This document shows, piece after piece, positions 50,986 through 63,835 of a DNA stretch of 64,000 bases. A program made the position numbers and the translations under genes. The notes under the pieces are model-generated. The model was not told the DNA's origin. It saw nothing but the letters and a program-made list of their open reading frames with translations, and ran no database searches. How positions within the stretch are numbered: the first letter of the stretch is position 1; every line of letters begins with the position of its first letter. Source of the DNA: Cellulomonas sp. NTE-D12 (GTDB lineage Bacteria > Actinomycetota > Actinomycetes > Actinomycetales > Cellulomonadaceae); the NCBI RefSeq assembly GCF_027923705.1, contig NZ_AP026442.1, forward strand, positions 2,108,001 through 2,172,000. Direction: 5' to 3'.

Positions 50986-51794
50986 GCGTCCTCCTCCAGC
51001 ACGACCGAGTCGACGCGGCCGACGGGCATCGGCTCGACCCGTCCAGCGGCTCCCGGTGCGACGAGCCGCATCAGGTACTCGACGTTGCCGCTCGGCCCCG
51101 GCAGCACGCTCCGGAGCAGGTCCACAGGGGTCAGGTCCGCCGCGTCGGCCGCCTCGAGCACACCGAGCACCGCGTCCCTGCGGAGCGCGGGGCTGCGCAC
51201 CACGCCGCCGGAGCCCAGCCGCTCGCGCCCCACCTCGAACTGCGGCTTGACGAGCAGCACGAGGTCGGCGCCCGGTGCCGCGACGGCCGAGAGCGGCGCC
51301 ACGACCAGGCGCAGCGAGATGAACGAGAGGTCCGCGACGACCAGCTCCGGCGGCGGTTGCACGTCTCCGGCAACCAGGTCACGGACGTTGACACCCTCCC
51401 GCACGTCGACGCGCGGGTCGGAACGCAGCTCCGGACGCAGCTGCCCGTGCCCGACGTCCACGGCGACGACCGAGGCGGCGCCCCGTCGCAGCAGCACGTC
51501 CGTGAAACCGCCCGTGCTCGCACCGGCGTCCAGGCAGCGGCGTCCCGCGACCGCGAGACCCTGCGACCGCCACACGTCGAGCGCACCGGCGAGCTTGTGG
51601 CCCGCACGGGACGCGTACCCCGGATCCTGGGCGTCGGGCTCCACGACGAGCACGCGCTCGGGCTCGACCGCCACGGAGGCACGCACCACGCGAGACCCGT
51701 CCAACCGCACCCGGCCGGCCGCGATGAGCTGCCCGGCATCGCCGCGCGACCGGGCGAGCCCGCGACGCACCAGCTCGACGTCGACCCGTGCCAC
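50982..51794 (-). CDS. tlyA: 16S/23S rRNA 2'-O-methyltransferase TlyA
   Basis: This 270-residue protein has an N-terminal S4 RNA-binding domain (about residues 3-60, VARVDVELVRRGLARSRGDAGQLIAAGRV) and a Rossmann methyltransferase domain (CLDAGASTGGFTDVLLRRGA near 88). The catalytic set resembles FtsJ: Lys, Asp and Lys residues in SRAGHKL, ADLSFISL and LLVKPQFEVG. It methylates rRNA and in mycobacteria its loss gives capreomycin resistance. It lies 8 bp downstream of the 53-aa gene and overlaps nadK. Confidence 0.95.
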   Translation of the reverse strand: MARVDVELVRRGLARSRGDAGQLIAAGRVRLDGSRVVRASVAVEPERVLVVEPDAQDPGYASRAGHKLAGALDVWRSQGLAVAGRRCLDAGASTGGFTDVLLRRGAASVVAVDVGHGQLRPELRSDPRVDVREGVNVRDLVAGDVQPPPELVVADLSFISLRLVVAPLSAVAAPGADLVLLVKPQFEVGRERLGSGGVVRSPALRRDAVLGVLEAADAADLTPVDLLRSVLPGPSGNVEYLMRLVAPGAAGRVEPMPVGRVDSVVLEEDA

Positions 51795-51802
51795 GACGGT
51801 GC

Positions 51803-51964
51803 TCAGCGGTCCGACTCGGCGAGCCGGTCCTGGAGCGCGGCGTGCACCGCCTCGAAGGCGGAGACGTGGGCCCGCAACGGAACGTCCGAGAGCTCGGCCA
51901 GTGCGCCCAACGCCTCGTCGACGCCGTCGTCGCCCGTGCCCTCGTCCTGCAGGGACTCGGTCAC
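51803..51964 (-). CDS. 53-residue conserved small protein upstream of tlyA
   Basis: This small gene is easy to miss. GTG at 51964 is preceded by GGGAGG 7-8 bases upstream, and the 53-residue product (VTESLQDEGTGDDGVDEALG..., ending RLAESDR) is acidic and helical, with LAELSDVPLRAHVSAFEAVH near the middle. A protein of similar size and position (Rv1693, about 58 residues as I recall) exists in M. tuberculosis, so the gene is probably real and conserved. It is 8 bp from tlyA and probably co-translated. Function unknown. Confidence 0.75.
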   Translation of the reverse strand: MTESLQDEGTGDDGVDEALGALAELSDVPLRAHVSAFEAVHAALQDRLAESDR

Positions 51965-52068
51965 CCGCCATCCTCCCGATCGCGCCTGCCGTCGCTGCGG
52001 CCCTCGTCCACGCTACCGGCTGCAGCGGGACCCCACCCTCCACCACGCACAGGGTCGGACGGCACGCG

Positions 52069-53079
52069 TCAGACCGACGGCAGATCGGGGACGCTCGACG
52101 GCTCGACGGGCAGCCCGGCGTCCGCCGCCGCCCACGCCGCGGCGCATGCCGCTCGCACCAGGTCGACCGCGTCTCCGCCCGGTCGCAGCTCCAGCCGGCC
52201 ACCGGCCACCCGTGCCGCAGCCTCGCGACACACCCACCACTCGTCGTTCGGCGCCGGCACCGGGTGCGGCTGCAGCAGCGCACGCAGATCCGCGCCGATG
52301 TAGTGCGGCCGCTGACCCGGCACGGCGAGCACGTCGTCGCGGGCCGTGCTCACGCCCGTGAGCACGTGGAGCCCCGGGAGGTCACCCGCCCGCGCACCCG
52401 CGAGGTCCGTGTCCAGCCGGTCACCCACGACCAGCGTCCGCACCCCGCCTGCACGCGCGATCGCCAGCTGGTACATCGTGGGCTCCGGCTTGCCCGCGCT
52501 GTCCGGCGTCACGCCGGTCGCGGACGTCACGGCGAGCACGAGCGAGCCGTTCCCGGGAGCGAACCCCCGTGCGGTCGGCAGACTGAGGTCGCGGTTCGAG
52601 GCGACGTACCAGGCGCCGTCCGCGACGGCGTAGGCAGCCTCCGCCAGCTGCGGCCAGGCGATGTCCGGGCTGAAACCCTGCACGACGGCGTCGGGGTGCT
52701 CGTCGGCCGACGACACCACCGCGAACCCCTGCGCCCGCACGGCGTCCCGGAGCGCGTCGGCACCGACCACCAGCACCTTCGCCCCGCCGGCGAGACGAGT
52801 GGCGAGCAGCTGCGCGGCTGCCTGTGCGGCGGTCATCACGTCGGGACCCGAGGTCGGGATACCGAGCTCCGTCAGCTGCTGGGCGACCGCGTCCGGCGAG
52901 CGCGAGGCGTTGTTCGTCACGAACAGCGTCCGCATTCCTCGCGCCCGCGCCTCGACGAGGCTCTCGGACGCCCACGGAACCCGCTCGTGCCCGCGGTACG
53001 CGACCCCGTCGAGGTCGACCAGGGCCAGGTCGAAGAGCTCGGCCAGCGGGCGGTCGGCCGCGAGCAGGCCTGCGCTCAC
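52069..53079 (-). CDS. HAD-superfamily phosphatase (NagD/class IIA)
   Basis: This 336-residue HAD hydrolase has motif I LVDLDGVAYRG (Asp nucleophile and general acid), motif II FVTNNASRSPDAV, the C2A cap region and motif III/IV GKPEPTMYQLA...VVGDRLDTDLAGARAG. The class IIA cap is typical of sugar phosphatases and 4-nitrophenylphosphatases. About 80 C-terminal residues after the HAD core form an extra domain. GTG at 53079 overlaps the stop of the TPR gene by four bases. Substrate unknown; the neighbourhood corresponds to Rv1692. Confidence 0.93.
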   Translation of the reverse strand: MSAGLLAADRPLAELFDLALVDLDGVAYRGHERVPWASESLVEARARGMRTLFVTNNASRSPDAVAQQLTELGIPTSGPDVMTAAQAAAQLLATRLAGGAKVLVVGADALRDAVRAQGFAVVSSADEHPDAVVQGFSPDIAWPQLAEAAYAVADGAWYVASNRDLSLPTARGFAPGNGSLVLAVTSATGVTPDSAGKPEPTMYQLAIARAGGVRTLVVGDRLDTDLAGARAGDLPGLHVLTGVSTARDDVLAVPGQRPHYIGADLRALLQPHPVPAPNDEWWVCREAAARVAGGRLELRPGGDAVDLVRAACAAAWAAADAGLPVEPSSVPDLPSV

Positions 53080-55061
53080 GCCTCGTGCCCCGGACCGTCG
53101 ACGTCGGCAGCTGACGGCGGGCCGTCTCCCGCCGGGGGGTCGACCTGCTCCCCTTCGACGGTGTCGTCGAGCAGGTCGTAGACCACGACGTCGTCCTCCT
53201 CGTCGATGTCCCCGGCCGCCTCGGCCAGCTCCTCGGCCGAGTAGGGGGCGAGCTCGCGCTCGGCCTCGTCGTGCCTGCCGCACGCGTCCAGGGCCGTGGC
53301 CCGCGCCTGTGCCGCGCGTGCCGCGAGCACGCCCGTCGCGGCACGCACCTGCGGAGTGCCGAGGGCCGCCAGCGCCGCCTCCGGCTCGTCGAGGTCGAGC
53401 CGCGCACCACTGACCACCATCGCCAGCTCGACCATCGCCTCGGCGGAGAGCTCCGCGACCTGCGGATCCTGCGCCACGACCAGCGCGCGCTCGGGGCGGC
53501 CGAGCCCACGCTCGCAGTCCGCCATCACGGGGAGATGCTCCGGTGACCCGTTCAGGCGGCGCACGGTGCGGAGCTCACGGAGCGCCTCGCCGTACCGGCC
53601 GGTGCGGTACGCCGCCAGACCCGCCGCCTCGCGCACGACGTCGACCCGCCCGCCCCGCCGCACGGCGGCCTGCGCGTGCTCGTACGCCAGCTCGGGATCG
53701 GACTGGAGCAGCCTGCCCACCATCACCAGGTGGCGGCCCACCCGTTCGGCGCTGTCCTTGCTCAGGGTGCGCAGCCGCCCTCGCACGTCCCTGTCGAGCA
53801 TGCTGAAGGTGACGTCCTCGGCGACCTCCGGGTCGTGCGCGCGCGGCGGAGCGTCCGTGCCAGAACCGGCCTCCCTGACCGTCGCGGGGCGTCGCGCGTC
53901 ATCACGCCGTGGACGGTCCTGCATCTGGTCAGCTCGCGGTGCACCACGTCGCGGACCCGTAGACGACCCCGTGGAAGGCCGATCGGTTCGACCCTCACGC
54001 CGGGGACCCGTCGAGGTACGTGCCGCGCGAGCATCGTCACGGGAGCCGCCGACCCTCCGGTCGTCGGCGGACCACGGACGCGCCGATGAGCCGGCTCGCG
54101 GTCCGGACGTGACGCCTCTGCCCTCTCCCCGCGGAGACCCCTCACGCGGGCGACCCGCAGCCTGGCTTCCGGCGAACCGATCGCCCGTTCCGTCGACGCT
54201 CCTCCGCGTGAAGGGCCGTTCGCCCCCACGCCGGCCCTCGCCGCCGTCACGGCCGCCCGACCGATACCCGGACGAGCGATCGGCGGAGCCCGCGCTCGAC
54301 GGCGCCCCGTCGACCGGACGACCCTCACGGCCGGGTCGCTGCGGTCCGCGGGCAGCCCCAGCACTCCGGCCGGAAGCCTCACCACGGGACCGGCCGGCGG
54401 TCCCGAACGGCGCCCCCGACCCAGCTCGGGCGGGACGCGCGCCCCTCAGCTCGCCGCCGGAGGATGCGCCACTCTCGTCCTGGAGCGAACGCGCCTCCGA
54501 ACCCCCTGGCCCCCACGTACGCCGCTGCTCAGGACGACGAGGACCGTCGAAGCCCGGACGGGAGGCTCCAGCCCGCGTCCCGCCCGACTGCCGAGCCCCA
54601 CCGGCAGCGCGCGGCGAAGCACCGCGATAGCCCCGCTCGTCCGCACCCGTCGCTCGACCGCCGGCTCCGCCGCCGGAGCTCCCCTCGCGGGCGCCCTCCG
54701 CGGCTCGGGCCGCCGGGGCACCACCAGTGCTGGAACGACCGGAGCTGCTGCCCCATCCCGTCGACCGACCACCGGAACGCAACGCCCCGCCAGCAGCCCC
54801 GGCCTGCCGGCCCGCGCGACCCTCGGCAGAATCGCGACGGCCCTCGGCGCTCCCGGCACCACCGCGGAACGCCCGCTCGGTGTCACCGGTGCGCGGAGCT
54901 CGCGAGCTGCCCCACGACGATCGTGCAGAACCACCGCCGAAACCGGCCGCCGACCCACCTGCCCGACCGCCCGACGAACCACCGGACGCCCCGTCTCGGC
55001 CCCGCCCACCGCGGGACGCACCACGGTCCCGCTCGTTGCCGCTACGGCTGTCGCTGTTCAT
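53076..55061 (-). CDS. TPR protein with a 400-residue Gly/Arg/Ser-rich disordered N-terminus
   Basis: This is a 661-residue protein. Residues 1-409 (genomic 53835-55061) are low complexity, dominated by Gly, Arg, Ser and Ala, with many RG, RGG-like and SSGG runs and almost no hydrophobic residues. Residues 410-661 are an ordered all-helical tetratricopeptide-like domain (AYEHAQAAVRRGGRVDVVR, TGRYGEALRELRTV, CGRHDEAERELAPYS) ending in an acidic tail (EEDDVVVYDLLDD). RG-rich tails often bind RNA and promote condensates; with the rRNA operon upstream this is plausible but inferred. GGAGGTAGG precedes the ATG. Orthologs (Rv1691 type) usually have shorter or absent N-terminal regions. Confidence 0.8.
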   Translation of the reverse strand: MNSDSRSGNERDRGASRGGRGRDGASGGSSGGRAGGSAAGFGGGSARSSWGSSRAPRTGDTERAFRGGAGSAEGRRDSAEGRAGRQAGAAGGALRSGGRSTGWGSSSGRSSTGGAPAARAAEGAREGSSGGGAGGRATGADERGYRGASPRAAGGARQSGGTRAGASRPGFDGPRRPEQRRTWGPGGSEARSLQDESGASSGGELRGARPARAGSGAPFGTAGRSRGEASGRSAGAARGPQRPGREGRPVDGAPSSAGSADRSSGYRSGGRDGGEGRRGGERPFTRRSVDGTGDRFAGSQAAGRPREGSPRGEGRGVTSGPRAGSSARPWSADDRRVGGSRDDARAARTSTGPRREGRTDRPSTGSSTGPRRGAPRADQMQDRPRRDDARRPATVREAGSGTDAPPRAHDPEVAEDVTFSMLDRDVRGRLRTLSKDSAERVGRHLVMVGRLLQSDPELAYEHAQAAVRRGGRVDVVREAAGLAAYRTGRYGEALRELRTVRRLNGSPEHLPVMADCERGLGRPERALVVAQDPQVAELSAEAMVELAMVVSGARLDLDEPEAALAALGTPQVRAATGVLAARAAQARATALDACGRHDEAERELAPYSAEELAEAAGDIDEEDDVVVYDLLDDTVEGEQVDPPAGDGPPSAADVDGPGHEA

Positions 55062-55318
55062 CAGGTCCTACCTCCACGATTCAAAGGGACATCATCCCAT
55101 CCCGTTCAGCTGCAGACACGCGCCCGGTACGCCGTAGCCCAGACGCGGAGCAGCGGACATCTCGAACCGTGTCGTGAGCACCGCAGGACGATGGTCGACC
55201 ACAACGGCCGCAGAAGGCGTGCCCGCGTCGGCCTGCACAGCAGCGGACCGGTGATCGAATGGGGGTGGCTTCACCGGGGGTTGGCGCATCGTGGTGGAGG
55301 CAGGGTGGTGGGTGAACG

Positions 55319-55354
55319 CAGAAAGGCCCACCCGGTTAGGGGTGGGCCTTTCTG
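55319..55354 (-). terminator. Intrinsic terminator of the rRNA operon
   Basis: Two perfect 15-base arms (CAGAAAGGCCCACCC and its complement) flank a 6-base loop, just downstream of the 5S gene. The stem is very stable and the last arm is T-rich on the minus strand. Confidence 0.9.
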
Positions 55355-55362
55355 GAATGGTG

Positions 55363-55480
55363 TTCGGCGGCGTCCTACTCTCCCACATCCTGGCGGGTGC
55401 AGTACCATCGGCGCTGAAGGGCTTAGCTTCCGGGTTCGGAATGGGACCGGGCGTTTCCCCTTCGCTATGGCCGCCGTAAC
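55363..55480 (-). rRNA. rrf: 5S ribosomal RNA
   Basis: About 118 bases. On the minus strand it begins GTTACGGCGGCCATAGCG and includes the conserved CCCGGTCCCATTCCGAACCC and GGGAGAGTAGGACGCCGCC. It is the last gene of the operon. The ends are approximate by a few bases. The terminator hairpin follows 8 bases beyond the 3' end. Confidence 0.95.
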
Positions 55481-55524
55481 GGTATCGAGTTGTCAAACGG
55501 GTTCCCGTTCGTTGCTCGGGAACC

Positions 55525-55544
55525 GCACAGTGGACGCGTGCATG
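55525..55544 (-). ncRNA. 3' arm of the pre-23S rRNA processing stem
   Basis: The transcript sequence here (CGCGUCCACUGUGC core) pairs with 58670-58689 upstream of 23S: 14 consecutive base pairs, 18 of 20 overall. This is the expected RNase III-type stem. Confidence 0.75.
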
Positions 55545-55555
55545 ATGTTGTGGTG

Positions 55556-58657
<3,102 letters not shown>

Positions 58658-58669
58658 ACAAAAATCAAA

Positions 58670-58689
58670 GATGCTCGCGTCCACTGTGC
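58670..58689 (-). ncRNA. 5' arm of the pre-23S rRNA processing stem
   Basis: Transcript core GCACAGUGGACGCG pairs perfectly with the complement at 55525-55544 beyond the 23S 3' end. TTGAGAACT lies just upstream. Confidence 0.75.
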
Positions 58690-59077
58690 AGTTCTCAACC
58701 AACGACCAGGACCCACCCGGAACACCCGGCGCCCACCCCCACCAGGGAGCAGTCCACCGGACCAGGGGCCTGCCGGCCACCCGACCCCTCCCACCACCCG
58801 GAGCAGAACCCCGACCAGCAGAAGCGATCATCGCGACCCCAAGGACAACACCCGCGAACGGCTGTTCCCTCAGGACCCAACAGCGTGCCTGGCCGACCCC
58901 CACCCCTGACCCACCCGTTCCCACCCGCACCCACCGAAGCGAGCACGACGTACTAGGACGAACCAGAAGCGACAAACCGGCCGTAGTCGATGTTCCACCC
59001 GTGAGCTCCACCCCCGACACGTACGGCCAGGGCATGGGCCTGGACACCCAACCGCACCCATGACAGGCACGACCAGC

Positions 59078-59085
59078 TGCCAGAT
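59078..59085 (-). ncRNA. Possible 3' arm of the pre-16S processing stem
   Basis: AUCUGGCA in the transcript pairs with UGCCAGAU encoded at 60676-60683 in the leader: 8 base pairs flanking 16S. Short, so moderate confidence. Confidence 0.45.
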
Positions 59086-59088
59086 GCT

Positions 59089-60610
<1,522 letters not shown>

Positions 60611-60785
60611 AATGTCCAACGCCACCCAACCACCCGAAGACAGTCAGGCAACAGACACAACAAAGAACAACACAGATCTGGCATCAAAAAGGAACCCACC
60701 ACCCACGGGGTGGACGACAGGCTCCCATCAACACCAAGCCCACCACGACACAACATCGCAGCAGACAACTTGGCATCGACTACTT

Positions 60786-60810
60786 GGCACACTGTTGAGT
60801 TCTCAAAGAA
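60786..60810 (-). promoter_or_regulatory. rRNA leader antitermination (boxA-like) sequence
   Basis: The leader RNA contains TTCTTTGAGAACTC followed by AACAGTGTGCC, which matches the conserved actinobacterial rRNA leader element. A related TTGAGAAC occurs in the 16S-23S spacer. Function inferred from similarity to Nus-factor-dependent antitermination sites. Confidence 0.6.
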
Positions 60811-60838
60811 CAGACGCTCATCCCGTCAGACCCTTGCG

Positions 60839-60864
60839 GGCCGGACCCGGAGGCTATCTCATCC
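60839..60864 (-). promoter_or_regulatory. rRNA promoter-like repeat A (downstream copy)
   Basis: A 26-bp block matching 60882-60907 at 22 of 26 positions. On the minus strand it contains TAGCCT (60851-60856), a TAnnnT -10 hexamer. The -35 region is weak. It probably represents one of two tandem rRNA promoters. Confidence 0.5.
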
Positions 60865-60881
60865 GTTGCTGGCCCTTTCGA

Positions 60882-60907
60882 GGCCGGCACCGGAGGTTAT
60901 CCCATCC
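60882..60907 (-). promoter_or_regulatory. rRNA promoter-like repeat B (upstream copy)
   Basis: The second copy contains TAACCT (60894-60899) on the minus strand. It lies 43 bp upstream of repeat A. Confidence 0.5.
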
Positions 60908-61189
60908 AGTCCTGCTCTCCGACCACCGGATCCAGGGCGCACTGAGCGCCTCGAACCAGTGAGTGGAGTTTTGCTCTCGGCGGGACCGACCACCGGGTGT
61001 TCCCTGGTGTTCGTTCCTCCCTGCCGGGGGCCTGGAAGACATTACGCGACCCGCAGCCCGGAGGCAAACGTGCAGGTCAGCGCGGTGGCGTAGGCGTCGG
61101 GGGCCCCCGGCGCTGCGATGCGGTCGTGCCGACCGTCGTCGCGCGACCAGGTTGGGTCGGCGCCGCGTAGTGCTCCGGCGCGCGGTCCC

Positions 61190-62455
61190 TCAGCTGCCGG
61201 CGTTGCGGACGACCGCGAGCGAGCGCTTGCCACGACGGAGAAGGGCGAAGCCGCCGGCGAGCACGTCCTCACCCTCCAGGACGGCGGCCTCGTCGGCGAC
61301 CCGGCGGTTGTTGACGGACAGACCGCCCTCCGCGACCGCACGCCGCGCCTCGCTCTTGCTCTTGACGAGCCCCGCCGCGGCGAACAGGTCGACCACCAGG
61401 TCGCCGGGGGCGCCGTCGGTGCCGGGAAGCTCTGCCACCGCGGCTCGCAGGGTGGACTCGTCGAGCTCCGCGAGAGAGCCGCGGCCGAACAGGGCCTGGC
61501 TCGCGGCGACCACCTTGGCCGTCGCGTCGGCACCGTGGACGAGCGTGGTCACGTCGCCGGCCAGAGCTCGTTGGGCGTCGCGGGCGGCGGGCCGGGTGCG
61601 GACCGCCTCCTCGAGCTCGGCGATCTGCTCCCGCGTGCGGAAGGTGAACACCTTGAGGTGGTTGACGACGTCCGCGTCGTCCGAGTTGAGCCAGAACTGG
61701 TAGAAGGCGTACGGGCTGGTCAGCTCAGGGTCGAGCCACACGGTTCCCGACTCCGTCTTGCCGAACTTGGTGCCGTCGGCCTTGGTGATCAGGGGCGTGG
61801 TCAGGGCGTGGACCGGGTCACCGGTCACCTTGCGGACCAGCTCGACGCCGGACAGCAGGTTGCCCCACTGGTCGTTGCCGCCGGTCTGCAGGGTGACGCC
61901 GTGGCGGCGGTGCAGCTCGAGGAAGTCCATCCCCTGCAGGATCTGGTAGCTGAACTCGGTGAAGCTGATGCCCTGCTCGCTGGCGAGCCGGCGCGCCACG
62001 GTGTCCTTGGCGAGCATCGTCCCGAGGCGGTAGTGCTTGCCGACGTCGCGCAGGAACGCGATGGCGGACAGGTCGGCGGTCCAGTCGAGGTTGTTCACCA
62101 TCGTCGCGGCCGCAGGTCCGTCGAAGCGGAGGAGCGGTGCGATCTGGCTGCGGATGCGTTCCACCCAGCCGGCGACGACCGACGGGTCGTTGAGGGTGCG
62201 CTCCCCCGTCATCTTCGGGTCGCCGATCAGGCCGGTCGCTCCACCGACGAGGGCGAACGGGCGGTGACCGGCGTCCTGCAGGCGTCGGATGGTGAGGATC
62301 TGCACCAGGTTGCCGATGTGCAGGCTCGGGGCTGTGGGGTCGAAGCCGCAGTAGACCGCGACGGGACCGGCGGCTAGCGCCGCGTCCAGCGCGTCGCGGT
62401 CGGTGGTCTGGGCGACGAGCCCACGCCAGGTCAGCTCGTCGAGGACGCTGGTCAC
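61190..62455 (-). CDS. tyrS: Tyrosyl-tRNA synthetase
   Basis: This 421-residue class I aminoacyl-tRNA synthetase has the HIGH-like PSLHIGNL (near residue 45), the KMSKS-like KFGKTES (near 232) and a C-terminal S4 RNA-binding domain (about 355-420: KSKSEARRAVAEGGLSVNNRRV). It charges tRNA-Tyr. GTG at 62455 is preferred over ATG at 62473 because AAGGAGA lies just upstream and would otherwise be within the coding region. No T-box leader was seen. The stop lies upstream of the rRNA operon, which is read on the same strand. Confidence 0.95.
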   Translation of the reverse strand: MTSVLDELTWRGLVAQTTDRDALDAALAAGPVAVYCGFDPTAPSLHIGNLVQILTIRRLQDAGHRPFALVGGATGLIGDPKMTGERTLNDPSVVAGWVERIRSQIAPLLRFDGPAAATMVNNLDWTADLSAIAFLRDVGKHYRLGTMLAKDTVARRLASEQGISFTEFSYQILQGMDFLELHRRHGVTLQTGGNDQWGNLLSGVELVRKVTGDPVHALTTPLITKADGTKFGKTESGTVWLDPELTSPYAFYQFWLNSDDADVVNHLKVFTFRTREQIAELEEAVRTRPAARDAQRALAGDVTTLVHGADATAKVVAASQALFGRGSLAELDESTLRAAVAELPGTDGAPGDLVVDLFAAAGLVKSKSEARRAVAEGGLSVNNRRVADEAAVLEGEDVLAGGFALLRRGKRSLAVVRNAGS

Positions 62456-62516
62456 ATCTGTCTCCTTGCACACGGGCGCCGAACGGCGCCCGACGGACGG
62501 TTCGGGTGGCCGGTGG

Positions 62517-63239
62517 TCAGGCCGACGCCGTGGCCCCGGGCGGGGTCCTTGCCGACGTCGGCGACCGATAGGCCGGGCGGTAGGCGGACACGGTGGGCTC
62601 CCCCGTCAGCCAGAACCGCCACGGGTGCCGCGCGGCGTCCCCGCCGGCACCGGACACACCGACCCGTGCTCCCTGCCGGTGCGCGGGCGCCACTGCAGCC
62701 TCGCCGCGGCGCAGCACGATCGCGCCGTCGGGCTCGGTGACGTCCGCACCGTTCGCGTCCAGGTCGAGACCGAGGCACACGGCCAGCCGCGCCGGACCGC
62801 GGGCCAGCTGGCGCTCGTTGTCCACGACGCCGGCCGCCTCCCGTCGGCGCCACGCCAGCTCGCGTCCTGCCACCACCTCGCCTGCTCGGAGCAGCACCGC
62901 GGCAGGGCGACCGGTGGGCTCCGCCACGACGTTGAGGCAGTGGTGCAGCCCGAGGTGCCGGTAGACGTACAACCGACCCGGTTCGGCGAACATCGCGGCG
63001 TTGCGCTGGGTGCGGCCGCGGTGGGCGTGCGAACCAGGGTCGTCCTCGCCCCGGTAGGCCTCCACCTCTGTGATGCGCACGGTCACGTCGCCCTCCGGCG
63101 ACCTGGCGGTGAGATGGGCTCCGAGCAGGTCGCGTGCGACCGTCAGCACGTCGCGGGCGAACCAGACCCGGGCCGGGCACGTCCCGAGGTCCGGATCCCC
63201 GGGGCGGGCCGGCTCCACGGCCTCCCGCTGGCTGGTCAC
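62517..63239 (-). CDS. mpg: 3-methyladenine DNA glycosylase (AAG/MPG type)
   Basis: This 240-residue base-excision repair enzyme has the family motifs TEVEAYRGEDDPGSHAHRGRT, RLYVYRHLGLHHCLNVV and GPARLAVCLGLDLDANGADV. It removes alkylated purines from DNA. About 20 extra residues precede the glycosylase fold, and a C-terminal tail of about 25 residues is Ala/Pro-rich. The GTG at 63239 overlaps the kinase-like gene stop by four bases. Placement next to tyrS matches Rv1688/Rv1689. Confidence 0.93.
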   Translation of the reverse strand: MTSQREAVEPARPGDPDLGTCPARVWFARDVLTVARDLLGAHLTARSPEGDVTVRITEVEAYRGEDDPGSHAHRGRTQRNAAMFAEPGRLYVYRHLGLHHCLNVVAEPTGRPAAVLLRAGEVVAGRELAWRRREAAGVVDNERQLARGPARLAVCLGLDLDANGADVTEPDGAIVLRRGEAAVAPAHRQGARVGVSGAGGDAARHPWRFWLTGEPTVSAYRPAYRSPTSARTPPGATASA

Positions 63240-63835
63240 CGGGTCATCCTGCCGCATCCGTCGAGCCGGACGTCGGCCCGTTCCGCGGTGCGCTCGTGCG
63301 CGAAGTGACGGGCCTCCCGTCGCATCCAGTCCTCCCAGTGGCCGCGCATCGCCGTCCCGTCGCGAGCCAGCCCGCGCGCGAGCCGCTCGGCCGGTGGCGC
63401 CTCCACCCACACGCGGAGGGTGGCGACGGCATCGACCTCGCGGCGGGCGGATCCACAACCTTCGAGCACGAGGACGGTGGCCACCGGCACCTCGACCCAC
63501 TCCGCGAAGCGGTGCGCGATCCAGTCGTAGCGCTGGAAGCGCCCGGGTCGGCCGCGTCGCAGCGGCTCGAGCACCTGGGCGGCCAGCCGGGGCCACAAGG
63601 TGCCTTCCAGGCCGGACCAGCCCTCGTACAGGTCGTCCAGGTGCACCACGGTCACGGTCGTGCCCCGCGCCCGCAGGACGGCCGCCACGGCCGCCGCGGT
63701 GGTCGTCTTGCCCGACCCGGCGGGACCGTCGATGCAGAGCAGCCGCACAGGGCCGAGTCGCGCCGCGCCGGCGAGGACGTCGTCCGCCAACGCCCTCGCC
63801 GAGCTTGCGTCGTCCGCTGAGGTCAGCGTGCCCAC
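63236..63835 (-). CDS. P-loop uridine kinase-like protein
   Basis: This 199-residue P-loop protein has GPAGSGKTTTAAAVA (Walker A) near residues 37-51. A uridine/nucleoside kinase-like lid region follows (VVHLDDLYEGWSGL, RYDWIAHRFAEWVEV, VLVLEGCGSARRE). It probably phosphorylates a small molecule; actinobacterial homologs are annotated uridine kinase or ATP-binding protein. GTG at 63835 overlaps the argH 3' end by 13 bases. Confidence 0.8.
   Translation of the reverse strand: MGTLTSADDASSARALADDVLAGAARLGPVRLLCIDGPAGSGKTTTAAAVAAVLRARGTTVTVVHLDDLYEGWSGLEGTLWPRLAAQVLEPLRRGRPGRFQRYDWIAHRFAEWVEVPVATVLVLEGCGSARREVDAVATLRVWVEAPPAERLARGLARDGTAMRGHWEDWMRREARHFAHERTAERADVRLDGCGRMTR

Larger units (their letters stand above)
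60611..61189. other. rRNA leader and promoter region, no gene
   Basis: This 579-base stretch between 16S and the 3' end of tyrS holds the rRNA leader (boxA-like site, 16S stem arm at 60676-60683) and the tandem promoter-like repeats. GCGTCGGGGGCCCCCGGCGC at about 61096-61115 could act as a terminator for tyrS if transcription ran from it, but tyrS is transcribed on the same strand away from this point. I see no convincing gene. Confidence 0.7.

Noticed and set aside
55092..55496. 134-codon minus-strand ORF spanning the 5S gene
   Set aside because: It crosses the 5S rRNA and the terminator hairpin and resembles no protein family.
61096..61115. GC-rich palindrome GCGTCGGGGGCCCCCGGCGC as a terminator
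   Set aside because: It has no loop and no T tract; a role downstream of tyrS is possible but not supported.
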